From positions 1-64,000 of the forward strand of contig CAVTIV010000014.1 in assembly GCA_963734865.1 (NCBI GenBank): a stretch of DNA of 64,000 bases. Reading direction: 5' to 3'. The notes beneath the pieces are model-generated. The model was not told the DNA's origin and did not search any database. It saw only the letters and a program-made list of their open reading frames with translations. Positions 46,106 to 55,223 of the stretch are shown piece after piece. Numbering within the stretch: the first letter of the stretch is position 1; each line of letters starts with the position of its first letter. Source of the stretch: CBDCUW01 sp963734865. GTDB taxonomy: Bacteria > Planctomycetota > Planctomycetia > Pirellulales > Pirellulaceae. Both the position numbers and the translations under genes were made by a program.

Positions 46106-46258
46106 CCGTCATCAGCACTGGGTTTGTTTCGGCCCACGAAGAGGCCGGTCGCGAAAATCAACAGGCCGCTTGCCCGACACTCTAACGACTTCACGCCTGC
46201 TCCTGCTAGGAGATGACGGCAGCGGAGCAGCGCGCGACCGGATTTTCCTTCCCCCGGC

Positions 46259-48011
46259 TCAACCGCCGGCCGATTCGTCAATCGCTCGCTGCGCCGAAAT
46301 CACGCTCTTTAGCAACTGCGAGACATGCTCGTATTGGACGAACGGCGACATGATGTAGGACTTCATCGCAACGATCGGCTCGCCATAATCGGTGGTTCGG
46401 TAGCACTCGGTCAACGAGATCAGTGGTCCCGCACCTTGCAGCGCGTCTCGCTCCAGCTGACGATAAATGCGGCGGTTGTAGTCATTGTATTTGCGAACAT
46501 CGTCTCGAAACCCGGGATCGGTCCGCTCGCGTTCTTTGATGCTCCAGGTATCCACACCTTGGGGATAGACGCGAAACAAAGTGACGGTGCCGAAGTTCTC
46601 GTCATTGACCACGCTTGTCGTCGAATGAGCTTCCAAGTTCTCGCGGAGCTGCTCGGCAACGTCCACGATGTGCCCCAGCAAGGACTGTAGCCCGATTCGG
46701 CCTAACAAATGAAGACTTGCGTAGGCCGACAGGATCCCGCTTCCGCTGCGAGACGTCTCCAATGTGTAAGTCCCCGGATGTTGCTGGCCCGTATTGAACA
46801 GATAAGGCATCACGGCCGGTGCTCGACGCAACAGGGCTAAATCGTCTCGCTCTCGAACCATGAACAGGCTGGAAATGTAGGGCGCGAATCCGGTCTTGTG
46901 AAAGTCGATTCCGAATGAATCGGCACTCGACAAATGGGACATGCGACGCGAAACACCCGCCAGGGTGCGCGTCGCTCGGGGACGAAACCCCAGTGGATTG
47001 ACGTTGAAGTCATAGTCGTTGAACACCGACCACGCCCAGCCGATCACGGCATCGGCATGGATGTGCGGCCGATAGTCTAGCGCGTATTCGTCGACCAGTT
47101 GATCACGCAGCTTGACAATCGCTTGCAGATCATCGATCCCAAGCGAATCGGTCGTGCCCATCGTCGCAATGATACAGACCACCCGCTTGCCCGCTTCGAT
47201 CGCGTCTCGCGCCGACCGCTCCAGCAACGCCACATCGATCTCGTTGTTGGTACGCGTGCGAACCGCGATCACATTGTTTTCCCCGATCCCCAGCCAACCG
47301 GCGACCGACATTCGGCAATAGTGGCTTTGGTCCGACGCCAGAATCACGCCTCCGGGTGGCAGTCCACTTTGCATGGCGCCCGGAAACGCTTTTTCGATTC
47401 CGATCCGCGCCGTAGAGATTCGTACCGGTTCCGCCGAACGTGAACACGCCGCTGGCCAGCTGCTGGTCGTAACCAACCAACGCCGCAATCATGGCAACAA
47501 CGGCATGCTCGGTCACGACCAGCCCCCGCCCGGAGGCATCGGTCACCAGATTCGGGTTGTAGATCGTCGGCAGCAGGCTACCGATGATCGCGGAGATGGA
47601 GGGGATCCCGTTGACGTTGGTATGGGAAAGTGGATGCCCCACAATTGACACGCCCTGCAACTGCTTGACCAGCAGATCGGTGACCTCCTCGACCGTCGAT
47701 GCCGCCATCGGCAACTGCTGGGTGGATGCGGCCTGGTAATCCAACTCCCCAATCCGACCGAGAATCGGGAGCGTCGACTTCATCGAATCAACCCGGTCCA
47801 ATGCCCTCAGAATCGAAAAAACGAAATAGGCGTCATGTTTGCGGTCCGAGGTCGGTCGCGGGAAAGCTTCCCGCAGGTGTTCCAGGCAATCGTGGTAGTT
47901 CACGTCTTCGGTCAATCCATTCAGCGTTGGCGGGGGGGAGCGTAGGGGGGGGAGAGCGTGATGAACAGTGTGGGGACGCCATGAAACGCTGTCTAGTTCG
48001 GGCGGGATCAT
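46259..48011 (-). pseudogene. Group II PLP-dependent decarboxylase (glutamate/aromatic amino acid type), one frame break
   Basis: N-terminal frame (48011 down to about 47410): VSIVGHPLSHTNVNGIPSIS, IYNPNLVTDASGRGLVVTEH and SGVFTFGGTGTNLYGA. C-terminal frame: RIGIEKAFPGAMQSGLPPGG, VVCIIATMGTTDSLGIDDLQ, PHIHADAVIGWAWSVF (Asp contacting the PLP pyridine) and SFGIDFHKTGFAPYISSLFM (PLP-binding Lys in HK). They join at 47401-47412 by one base. Complete otherwise, about 580 residues. The substrate is not decidable (glutamate, tyrosine or diaminobutyrate). The true start is unclear, since the first 30 residues cross a G-rich stretch (47936-47961). Confidence 0.85.
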
Positions 48012-48188
48012 CCAATTCCGGTTCGTTTCGGCTAAGATGGGCGTTTCGGGTCAAGCCTGGCTTGCCCAACAAGCCCACCACCAGCCCCCGCTGGCACCAG
48101 ATCTCTCGACCCTCGGACAGCGCAACGGCCTCTCAATGTATTGGCCGTCGGCCTGGCCAGTGCCAAATACCTACCGCAAGGACAACCT

Positions 48189-49538
48189 ATGCAAAGCCAA
48201 CCGGAAAAGAAACATTCTTTGGACAACGATTCGGCCGAGTCCAACCAGACACGTCGGGGATTCTTGAAGTCGGGTACCGCGATCACGGCGACGGTCGCAG
48301 CGGGTCTGGGCTCGACGCGAGTCATTCGCGGCGATGAACCCAAGAGCGATTCCCGCGATCTCGTTCGGATCGGTTTGGTCGGTTGCGGTGGACGTGGTGG
48401 CGGGGCGATCAACGATACGCTGACGATCAACGATTATGTCAAGGTCGTCGCGCTGGCCGATTTGGAAGAGACGAAGTTGCAGCGACTGCGTGAACCGATC
48501 GAAAAGAAATATGGCGACAAGGTCGCCATCGCGGACAATAAGATGCACAGTGGCATCGACGGCTACAGAAAAGTACTGGACGATCCCGACGTCGACCTGG
48601 TCCTGTTCGCGACTCCTCCCGGCTTTCGACCACAGTATGTTGCCGAGGCGGTCGAAGCGGGCAAGCACGTGTTTGCAGAAAAACCAACTTGTGTGGATCC
48701 GGCTGGATACAAGGTATGCCTGGACGCGCACGCGATGGCCGAAAAGAACGGGACTTCGATCGTTACCGGTACCCAGTATCGACGACAAACCAACTACAAA
48801 GAAGCGATCCAGCTGATTCACGACGGCGCGATCGGCGACATCATCGGCGCCACGACGCGATACTGTGCCAACGGTATCTGGTACCGTCCGCGGAAACCCG
48901 AAATGAGTGATACCGAGTACCAGATCTACAACTGGATGCACTTCGTTTGGCTCTCGGGAGACCAAATCGCGGAGCAGGCTGTTCACAACATCGACACGAT
49001 GAATTGGATCATGGGTGGTCCTCCCGAATCGGCTTATGGGGGAGGCGGACGATTCACGCGTCCCGACGACAGCGAGATGTGGGACAACGTCGAGGTCGAT
49101 TACATCTATCCCGGCAATCGTCTGTTATCGTTCATGTGTCGTCAGATTCCGGGAACGGCGGGAGACAACTCCAACGTCATCTACGGTAGCGAAGGAATTG
49201 CCACGATCTACGGCGCCAACCAAGGGGCAAACATCGTCGGCCGATCGGGTGCCGAGACGTGGTCCATGAAAGGCGATATCAGTTCGGCCTACAAGCAAGA
49301 ACACAAAGATCTGGTCGATTCGATTCGCAATGGAACTCCGATCGTTGAGCTGAAACAGACCGCGGAAAGTTCGTTAACGGCGGTGCTGGGACGGATGGCC
49401 GCCTACACCGGCCAAAAAGTCAGCTGGGACTTCGTGACCAATGAATCGAAGCTCAATCTGTTTCCCGCAGATTTTGATATCAAGGGGACTCGACCCGAGG
49501 TGGGCTTCGCAATTCCGGGAAAAACGAAACTGATCTAG
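48189..49538 (+). CDS. Tat-exported Gfo/Idh/MocA oxidoreductase
   Basis: About 449 residues from the ATG giving MQSQPEKKHSLDND. A twin-arginine signal (QTRRGFLKSGTAITATVAAG) precedes the Rossmann domain: VRIGLVGCGGRGGGA (NAD(P)-binding), VVALADLEETKL and DPDVDLVLFATPP, then VEAGKHVFAEKPTCVDPAG, the family EKP motif with its lysine. The C-terminal domain has GTQYRRQTNYKEAIQLIHDG and a histidine in QAVHNIDTMNWI. Such periplasmic members act on sugars; here probably in glycan use together with the sulfatases. Product and substrate unknown. Confidence 0.93.
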   Translation: MQSQPEKKHSLDNDSAESNQTRRGFLKSGTAITATVAAGLGSTRVIRGDEPKSDSRDLVRIGLVGCGGRGGGAINDTLTINDYVKVVALADLEETKLQRLREPIEKKYGDKVAIADNKMHSGIDGYRKVLDDPDVDLVLFATPPGFRPQYVAEAVEAGKHVFAEKPTCVDPAGYKVCLDAHAMAEKNGTSIVTGTQYRRQTNYKEAIQLIHDGAIGDIIGATTRYCANGIWYRPRKPEMSDTEYQIYNWMHFVWLSGDQIAEQAVHNIDTMNWIMGGPPESAYGGGGRFTRPDDSEMWDNVEVDYIYPGNRLLSFMCRQIPGTAGDNSNVIYGSEGIATIYGANQGANIVGRSGAETWSMKGDISSAYKQEHKDLVDSIRNGTPIVELKQTAESSLTAVLGRMAAYTGQKVSWDFVTNESKLNLFPADFDIKGTRPEVGFAIPGKTKLI

Positions 49539-49627
49539 AGGTTTGTGCCAGCCAAGAAATCGAGGCGTTGACAAACCACTCGACTCGATCGCGTGATCGA
49601 GTTGATGGCCAGGAATCCAACGAAATG

Positions 49628-49654
49628 CCTCGATCACCCCGGGGGTGATCGAGG
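49628..49654. terminator. Strong hairpin downstream of the oxidoreductase gene
   Basis: Perfect inverted repeat CCTCGATCACCCC / GGGGTGATCGAGG around 49628-49654, between the convergent oxidoreductase and RTX fragment. There is no clear run of T after it, so a bidirectional terminator is plausible but unproven. Confidence 0.5.
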
Positions 49655-49669
49655 TTTGCGACTTGCGAG

Positions 49670-49978
49670 TTAAAGCACGGTTTCGACGTCTTTGTTTGTC
49701 TTGACGTCCGTCAGGATGTCACCGATGCCGTCATAGAACAAGTCCTGATCCCAACTGCCGGTAAGCTTGTCCTCTTCTTCGTCATCATCAACGGTGAGCG
49801 CCGCGTCGACGGCGCTGACGCGGTCGTCGTACGAATCATCGCCATTCCAAGCAGCTAGCAAGGCTATCCGTGCGTCATCGTCGTCATCCGCATTCGTGAC
49901 GCTGCCGATCAACACGTCATCGCCGTTGCTGCCGGAACCGCGGTCCGATCCGATGCCGCCGATCAAGACAGTCCGAAC
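49670..49978 (-). pseudogene. RTX/calcium-binding protein, C-terminal fragment
   Basis: Only the end of the protein remains: VLIGGIGSDRGSGSNGDDVL is an RTX-like glycine/aspartate nonapeptide stretch. A tail follows that is typical of planctomycete RTX proteins (ARIALLAAWNGDDSYDDRVS, then DKLTGSWDQDLFYDGIGDIL). Upstream the frame continues only into the MITE-like repeat that begins at 49979, so the 5' part of the gene has been lost or displaced. The related intact protein at 51922 does not end in the same tail. Confidence 0.7.
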
Positions 49979-50174
49979 GGGGTCAGCGGCATTTTCGAAT
50001 GCGCAGGGCAGGTACAATGACGGTTCTAGGAAAGACAGGGCGAGCAAGGGGAGGAGAGAAGATCGTGCCGTAACAGCAAGCTGGCGGTGGGAGCGATTTT
50101 CGTCCACCGACGGCTTTCTCAACCTACCACGCCCAGACTTCCCCATCTTACCTCGCTGAAAATGCACTGACCCC
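49979..50174. repeat. MITE-like element, copy 1
   Basis: About 196 bp with imperfect terminal inverted repeats (GGGGTCAGCGGCATTTTC and GAAAATGCACTGACCCC). Its interior (GACGGTTCTAGGAAAGACAG, then GCAAGGGGAGGAGAGAAGAT) is shared with the copy at 50483-50677. It carries no gene. Confidence 0.8.
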
Positions 50175-50223
50175 CATTACTCATTACTACCCCCATTACT
50201 CCCTTACGACCGATAACTGCGAA

Positions 50224-50443
50224 GCAGTGGCAGGTGATAGCCTGGGGCAAGCAATGCTCGTCTCAGCGAGCATTTCGCAGCCCCAGGACCGTCAAGCGAA
50301 ACCGGAAATTCCCCGCGGCGATTTGGCGGCCTGGCCGCCAAATCGCCGCGGGGAAGGTTTGTCGAATGCGCATCGTTTTCCTGGGGTTCCACTAGCCTCG
50401 CTAACGCTCGTTGGTTCACCCCAGGCTATCACCCTGCCACCGC
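50224..50443. repeat. Nested palindrome between the MITE-like copies
   Basis: Outer arms GTGGCAGGTGATAGCCTGGG (50227-50246) and the matching CCCCAGGCTATCACC plus TGCCAC ending near 50440. An inner perfect 20-bp pair lies at 50311-50330 and 50334-50353 with a 3-base loop. The AGCCTGGGG/CCCCAGGCT outer arms also occur at 17951-18297. The short open frames in it are not believable genes. Confidence 0.85.
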
Positions 50444-50482
50444 TTCGCGGCTTTCCTTTTTCTCAGGCGAAGCAAGGCGAAG

Positions 50483-50677
50483 GGGGTCAGTGTATTTTCG
50501 AACACGTAGGGCAGGTACAACGACGGTTCTAGGAAAGACAGGGCGAGCAAGGGGAGGAGAGAAGATCATGCCGCAACGGCAAGCTGGCGCGGGGGGTGAA
50601 TTTCGGAAATAGAGGGAGCTTTCAACCTACCTCGCCCTGTCTTCCCCATCTTTCCTCGCTGAAAATGCACTGACCCC
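50483..50677. repeat. MITE-like element, copy 2
   Basis: About 195 bp with terminal inverted repeats GGGGTCAGTGTATTTTC and GAAAATGCACTGACCCC, internally similar to copy 1 in the same orientation. It is followed directly by extra copies of its end. Confidence 0.85.
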
Positions 50678-50757
50678 GCATTACTGAAAATGCACTGACC
50701 CCGCATTACTGAAAATGCACTGACCCCGCATTACTCGAAAATGCTGACCCCGCATTA
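50659..50757 (+). repeat. 25-bp tandem repeat made of the MITE-like end
   Basis: Three exact 25-bp units (50659-50683, 50684-50708, 50709-50733), each containing GAAAATGCACTGACCCC plus GCATTA. A diverged fourth (50734-50757) follows. The unit is the right terminal repeat of copy 2 with its flank. From 50758 to 51080 I see nothing except the HU promoter region. Confidence 0.95.
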
Positions 50758-51080
50758 CTCGCTCTCGCTGTTGGCCGATAGTTCCACGAAGTCTTCATAA
50801 AATCTCGTGATTCTTTTCTCCACCCGTTGGTGATGGCAGCCGATCCGACAGAAATCGCGACGCCGATATTCCGGTTTGTGCCAATTGGTTCAAGATTGAC
50901 GATTGCGCGTGACGATAAGGGACGACGTGAGGAATCGGCTGCGGCCCATTCGCACCGGGATGCTAGCGATCTTGACGACGTGTGAACCCCTGCCTAGACT
51001 TTGCTTCGCGTTTAAGTTGAAAGTGGCAAAGGATTTACATCAATCGCTGGGCACGCGTTTCGGTGTGATAGGGAGTCAGA

Positions 51081-51503
51081 GTGACCAAAAAAGACATCGT
51101 GCGAACGATCTCCGAAGAGGTGGGTTTGACTCAGCAGCAGACGAAGGAAATCGTCCAAAAGACCTTTGACGCGATTATCGAGTCCTTGGTACGGGAACGT
51201 CGTATCGAGCTAAGGAATTTTGGCGTTTTCGAGGTAAAGCCACGGGCGGCCCGCAAGGCCCGCAATCCGCGAACCGGTCAGCAGGTCGACGTGCCAAGCA
51301 AACACGTCGTCACCTTCAAACCGGGCAAATACATGGAATCGAAAGTTCGGGACCTGGATGACGACAGGGCGCAGCTTCGTGCCAACGAATCGACCCCGTC
51401 GGACAACTCGTCCCACCGAAGACCTACTGCTGAGCAGCCAAACGCTGATCAGTCCCATGACTCTGTATCCGATAGTCCGAGCGGACGCTGGGATATGGAT
51501 TGA
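51081..51503 (+). CDS. HU/IHF-family DNA-binding protein
   Basis: Histone-like protein of 140 residues that bends DNA as a dimer. MTKKDIVRTISEEVGLTQQQ, then RIELRNFGVFEVKPRAARKA and RNPRTGQQVDVPSKHVVTFK (the DNA-binding arm with RNP) cover the whole family domain in the first 93 residues. The last 45 residues are a hydrophilic tail (N, S, D, Q-rich) absent from ordinary HU. The GTG start has GGGAG five bases upstream. The small lipoprotein follows 47 bp downstream, possibly co-transcribed. Confidence 0.93.
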   Translation: MTKKDIVRTISEEVGLTQQQTKEIVQKTFDAIIESLVRERRIELRNFGVFEVKPRAARKARNPRTGQQVDVPSKHVVTFKPGKYMESKVRDLDDDRAQLRANESTPSDNSSHRRPTAEQPNADQSHDSVSDSPSGRWDMD

Positions 51504-51550
51504 AGAAGAGATCGACAACGATTTTTGTGACGTTCATGGAGGAACGATCA

Positions 51551-51769
51551 ATGCGACGTCTGATGCAACTTACTCTGCTAGCCGCATGCCTGACCACGAC
51601 GGTTGGCTGTTTCGTCCCGATCTACTCGGCGCGTCCAGAACGTCGTGTCCAACAGTTGCTGTACACATCGGAAGACCTGCGATCGCTGGTAGACGAGTGG
51701 GAGCGGTTTTGGTTCCTCGACTCCCCCAGCCATATGACTCCGATCCGTACCCACGGCGGGATCATGTAG
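51551..51769 (+). CDS. Small lipoprotein of unknown function
   Basis: About 72 residues. The start ATG is preceded by GGAGGAACGATCA. MRRLMQLTLLAACLTTTVGC is a lipoprotein signal with lipobox TVGC. The short mature part (PERRVQQLLYTSEDLRSLVD, then EWERFWFLDSPSHMTPIRTH) is partly helical. No family recognised by me. The frame is open 51 bases further upstream, but that overlaps HU and has no signal logic. Confidence 0.75.
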   Translation: MRRLMQLTLLAACLTTTVGCFVPIYSARPERRVQQLLYTSEDLRSLVDEWERFWFLDSPSHMTPIRTHGGIM

Positions 51770-51921
51770 ATCACTTGAAGCGGGCTCGACCTTCCGCATC
51801 AACCTGGCAGCGGAAGCTCGCGGCTCCAGCACTGACCAGTAAACCGGGGGAAGATCCGAGGCTCGCGCGGTCCCGACCCCGCGGGCCGCAGTGCCAGGTG
51901 CGCGGGACACCGTTCGATTCG

Positions 51922-53760
51922 TTACGCGATGATGATCAGGTCGTCATCATCGGCCATGATATCGTCGAGTCCGTCGGTTCGAATTCGATCGACTTCGCCG
52001 TCGCGGGCTCGGATCTCATCCTCGCCTCGTCCACCATCGAAGTAGTCGTTGCCAGCGCCGCCGACCAGCAGGTCGTTGCCCAGATCGCCGAAGAGGGCGT
52101 CGTTTCCATTGCCGCCCGCTAAGGTGTCGTTCCCGTCACCACCCTGCAGTCGGTCACGACCTTCGCCGCCGCCGATTCGGTCGTCGCCGACTCCGCCCGC
52201 GAGTTGATCATCACCCCGACCGCCAACGATCGTGTCGTTCCCTCTGCCACCACGAATCAGATCGTTGCCGGCTCCGCCGTAGAGCAGGTCATTGCCGTTT
52301 CCGCCGGAGATTTGGTCTGCCCCCTGCATTCCAAAGACCAAATCATTTCCCTGTCCTCCCGAGATCCGATCGTCGAACGAGACGCGGACGTCGGGTCGCT
52401 GCTGGGCATCGAGCTCGCGTGCGTCGGATAGACGGCGAATCATGAGATCGGCCGCTGCGACCGCGTCGACAACTTCGGGGTCGCTGTCGTCTCTGACGAA
52501 TCGCCAATCGCCGAGGATGGCGTCATTCCCGGCGTCGCCCGAAATTGCGTCGGAACCCTCGCCGCCGACCAGGATGTCGTCGCCCTCGCCGCCACCAAGC
52601 TGGTCGTTTGCATTCCCGCCGAGAATGATATCGTTGCCCGCGCCTCCCAAGATCAGATCATCGCCGCGATGGAGGTTCGCAAAATCGATCGCGTACACGA
52701 TCGGGTCGGTATAGCCTTCGGGATAATTGTTGGTCGCATCCCCGAAGATCCAGTCACCACCACCACCGCCACCGATCGAATCTTGACCACTTCCGCCGAT
52801 CAGGTAGTCGCCTCCGTGGCCGCCGCCGATCCGGTCGTTACCGGCGCCGCCAAATATCACATCGACTCCGGCATCGCCGCTGAGATGGTCATTGCCCTCG
52901 CCAGCCTCGATCCAATCCGACCCCATGCCGCCGTTGACCAGATCGTCTCCCGGGCCGGAAAAGACTCGGTCATTGCCGCGACCGGCCTCGATTGTGTCGT
53001 CTCCTTCGCCCCCGTAAATCAGGTCGTTGAAAGTCGCATCAAGCTGGATCGGCGCGACATCGCTTTGACCCACCGAGGCCGGATCGGCACCGATCGAAAC
53101 GCCGCCGCCGGCGTCAACACTGCGCTGCAGAGCGTCGGCGAGCGTCAATGGTTCATCGCGGTCGGGCTCGTCCGTGTTGTCTGGCGGGTCGCCGAGGATG
53201 TGATCGTTTCCGTTTCCGCCCTGGATGTTGTCACTACCCAAGCCGCCCTGAATGCCATCGGATCCATCGCCACCTGCGATCGCATCGTTCCCACTGCCGC
53301 CATCGATCCGATCGTTTCCTCCTCGCCCCCAGAGGCGGTCATTGCCATCACCGCCAATGATCCGATCGTTTTGCTGGCTGCCGACGATGGAGTCGTGGCC
53401 CCTTCCACCATCGAGCGTTGTCGTTTGGGTGACACTATCACGGATCCCAATCGAGTCGTTGCCGCCGTTACCGAGAATGCGAATGTGTCGAACCAGGCTA
53501 TCGGTAAACTCAAGTTGCGTTTGGTCGACCCGGATCACCAGCGTGTCGGTTTCCTTGTTCGCCCAGGCGACGATTTCGTTCGCTTCATCGTCGGCAGAAA
53601 TCGTCAATTCGCCCCCTTGCAGTAGCGAAACGGCACTGAGCACCTGACGCTCTTCCAAACTCTGAAAGCGAAGGCTTCGCCGCGCCGTTTTGCGGTGGAT
53701 CGAGTTCAATCGATCGGAAACACGGTGTGAGATTCGGCGAGTGATGTTGCGGCGTGACAT
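51922..53760 (-). CDS. LEPR-XLL surface protein with RTX-type calcium-binding repeats
   Basis: Protein of 612 residues. The N-terminal RSLRFQSLEERQVLSAVSLL is a LEPR-XLL-type motif for surface export. From about 95 onward it consists almost entirely of RTX nonapeptide repeats GGxGxDxhx (GGDGNDRLWGRGGNDRIDGG, GGAGNDRIGGGHGGDYLIGG, GGNGNDALFGDLGNDLLVGG), with two short insertions around 195-235 and 435-470. It should fold as a parallel beta-roll that binds calcium outside the cell. No enzymatic domain. Likely a surface-layer or adhesion protein. The reverse strand is open throughout because of codon bias, but that is a shadow. Confidence 0.92.
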   Translation of the reverse strand: MSRRNITRRISHRVSDRLNSIHRKTARRSLRFQSLEERQVLSAVSLLQGGELTISADDEANEIVAWANKETDTLVIRVDQTQLEFTDSLVRHIRILGNGGNDSIGIRDSVTQTTTLDGGRGHDSIVGSQQNDRIIGGDGNDRLWGRGGNDRIDGGSGNDAIAGGDGSDGIQGGLGSDNIQGGNGNDHILGDPPDNTDEPDRDEPLTLADALQRSVDAGGGVSIGADPASVGQSDVAPIQLDATFNDLIYGGEGDDTIEAGRGNDRVFSGPGDDLVNGGMGSDWIEAGEGNDHLSGDAGVDVIFGGAGNDRIGGGHGGDYLIGGSGQDSIGGGGGGDWIFGDATNNYPEGYTDPIVYAIDFANLHRGDDLILGGAGNDIILGGNANDQLGGGEGDDILVGGEGSDAISGDAGNDAILGDWRFVRDDSDPEVVDAVAAADLMIRRLSDARELDAQQRPDVRVSFDDRISGGQGNDLVFGMQGADQISGGNGNDLLYGGAGNDLIRGGRGNDTIVGGRGDDQLAGGVGDDRIGGGEGRDRLQGGDGNDTLAGGNGNDALFGDLGNDLLVGGAGNDYFDGGRGEDEIRARDGEVDRIRTDGLDDIMADDDDLIIIA

Positions 53761-53947
53761 AGCGGTAGCCCTTCATGCAAGATGAGGAATCGCGATTGAG
53801 CGAGGGCAGGGAGTTACCAGCACCACTCGAATCGACGGTGACGAGACGGTTTTCTGCATCGTTAGTGCAGACAGCGCGATCTCTTCTTACACTCGAACCG
53901 ATCTTTTTTGCCGTTCTCTCGCTCGCGGCGGGTACCGACGCATCACA

Positions 53948-55000
53948 TCACATCAAATCAGATTTGATGTTGATCGCGACGCCTGGGTCGAGCATCGCCG
54001 CGGTGGCCAAGTGCACGCATTCGGCGCCAGCCGATAAGTAGTCGATCAGATGGTCCGCGGTCGAAGCACCGCCGACGGCAATGATCCGCAGTCCCACGTC
54101 ACCCGCTTGGATCAAGCGAGAAAACATGGCGACTTGCGACAGTGAGGCCGAAAAGGTTGCCAACCCGCAGATACCGCGCGGTGCACCGTCGAAGAGCAGC
54201 GATTTGTCGACCGCGCGAACGCGTCCGGCAATGCTGTTTGTCATCGCGATCGCGGTGGTCGATTTTGAGATCGCGGCGAGCAGCGGAAGGGCAACCGATT
54301 CATCAACCATATGCCCTATTTTCAGAATCAAAGGAACATCACCGATCGCTCGACGAATTGCCTCGGCGACCGCACGGGCATCATCGGGACGTTGGTAAAG
54401 CTGTCCGTCGCAGGTGCTGACGTTTGGGCAGGACAGATTCGCCTCGATCGTGTCCGCACCCGATTCAACGGCCCAGCGAGCGCATTGAGCGTAATCGTCG
54501 GCCAGATCATCGATCGTCCAATCCGGTTGTACGGTCCCGACGACGGAGACATTGAGCAGCTTATCCGCTGGCAAACGTTGGCGTGTCCATTGGATGTCGG
54601 CGCGCGAATCCTGGGGCGCCGAGGAAGGCATTCCAAAACTGACCGCCCAGCTGGACGACGCCGCATCGGTCGCGATCAGATCGTGTTCGCTGCTGGTCCG
54701 CGCCCGATCGGGTACATGAACCAGATTTGGCATCGGGTAACAGTCGCGTTGCCCGCTCCGCACGGTCTTGTAGGTCAGCACGTCGAAACCGAGTGACGCG
54801 TAATACAAGATCCAACGCCCATTGAGCAGCGGTCCCGCGGCAATCCCCAGCGGAGATGCCGCGGCTAAACCGGCGAACGTGGACGATCGCCGCACCTCGG
54901 GAATCTCAATCTCCACGGGCTCGGGCGCGTGGTCGTAGTTCCAGCGATAAGTCCGCCGGGGATCGTATCGGGGCAGGGAGTGGGTTGCTGAATCAGTCAT
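53948..55000 (-). CDS. Dihydroorotate dehydrogenase-family protein
   Basis: TIM-barrel flavoprotein of 350 residues related to dihydroorotate dehydrogenase. SPLGIAAGPLLNGRWILYYA and FDVLTYKTVRSGQR form the substrate/FMN region. DTIEANLSCPNVSTCDGQLY has the family N-x-S-C-P-N catalytic-loop motif, VPLILKIG the lysine strand, AMTNSIAGR the TN motif, and RIIAVGGASTADH the FMN phosphate site. It is more divergent than a standard PyrD (for example the DHODH C-terminal FMN motif is unusual), so pyrimidine synthesis is likely but not certain. It stands alone on its strand. Confidence 0.8.
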   Translation of the reverse strand: MTDSATHSLPRYDPRRTYRWNYDHAPEPVEIEIPEVRRSSTFAGLAAASPLGIAAGPLLNGRWILYYASLGFDVLTYKTVRSGQRDCYPMPNLVHVPDRARTSSEHDLIATDAASSSWAVSFGMPSSAPQDSRADIQWTRQRLPADKLLNVSVVGTVQPDWTIDDLADDYAQCARWAVESGADTIEANLSCPNVSTCDGQLYQRPDDARAVAEAIRRAIGDVPLILKIGHMVDESVALPLLAAISKSTTAIAMTNSIAGRVRAVDKSLLFDGAPRGICGLATFSASLSQVAMFSRLIQAGDVGLRIIAVGGASTADHLIDYLSAGAECVHLATAAMLDPGVAINIKSDLM

Positions 55001-55223
55001 GACTGTGGCATTCTAGTGGTTTTCGAAAACCGAATCTTCGGGGTGGTCCCTGTTCCGTCGGCGCGTGCATGACGACCCTCTCCCGGATCGTCGCCTTTTC
55101 CTGAGCCGTCGGCTCACCGATCCGATTGACCCGCCTGAGTGAAATGGAAGCGTCGCCGTCGCGAAGCTTTTCCCACCCCAGGGGCACTGGTATCCGAGAA
55201 ACAAATCAAACCGGAGTGCTTCG

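Noticed and set aside
48032..48430. Minus-strand frame overlapping the start of the Gfo/Idh/MocA gene
   Set aside because: Overlaps the strongly supported oxidoreductase Tat signal and Rossmann motif; arginine/proline-rich shadow.
50227..50532. Small open frames within the palindrome and repeat nest
   Set aside because: They consist of repeat sequence, also open in other frames, and have no independent support.
50659..50757. Possible CRISPR array (25-bp repeats)
   Set aside because: The units are directly adjacent with no unique spacers and derive from the end of a MITE-like element.
52204..53625. Long + strand open frames opposite the RTX protein
   Set aside because: They mirror the repetitive GGxGxD codons of the - strand gene and have the alternating V/I/A/D composition expected of a shadow.
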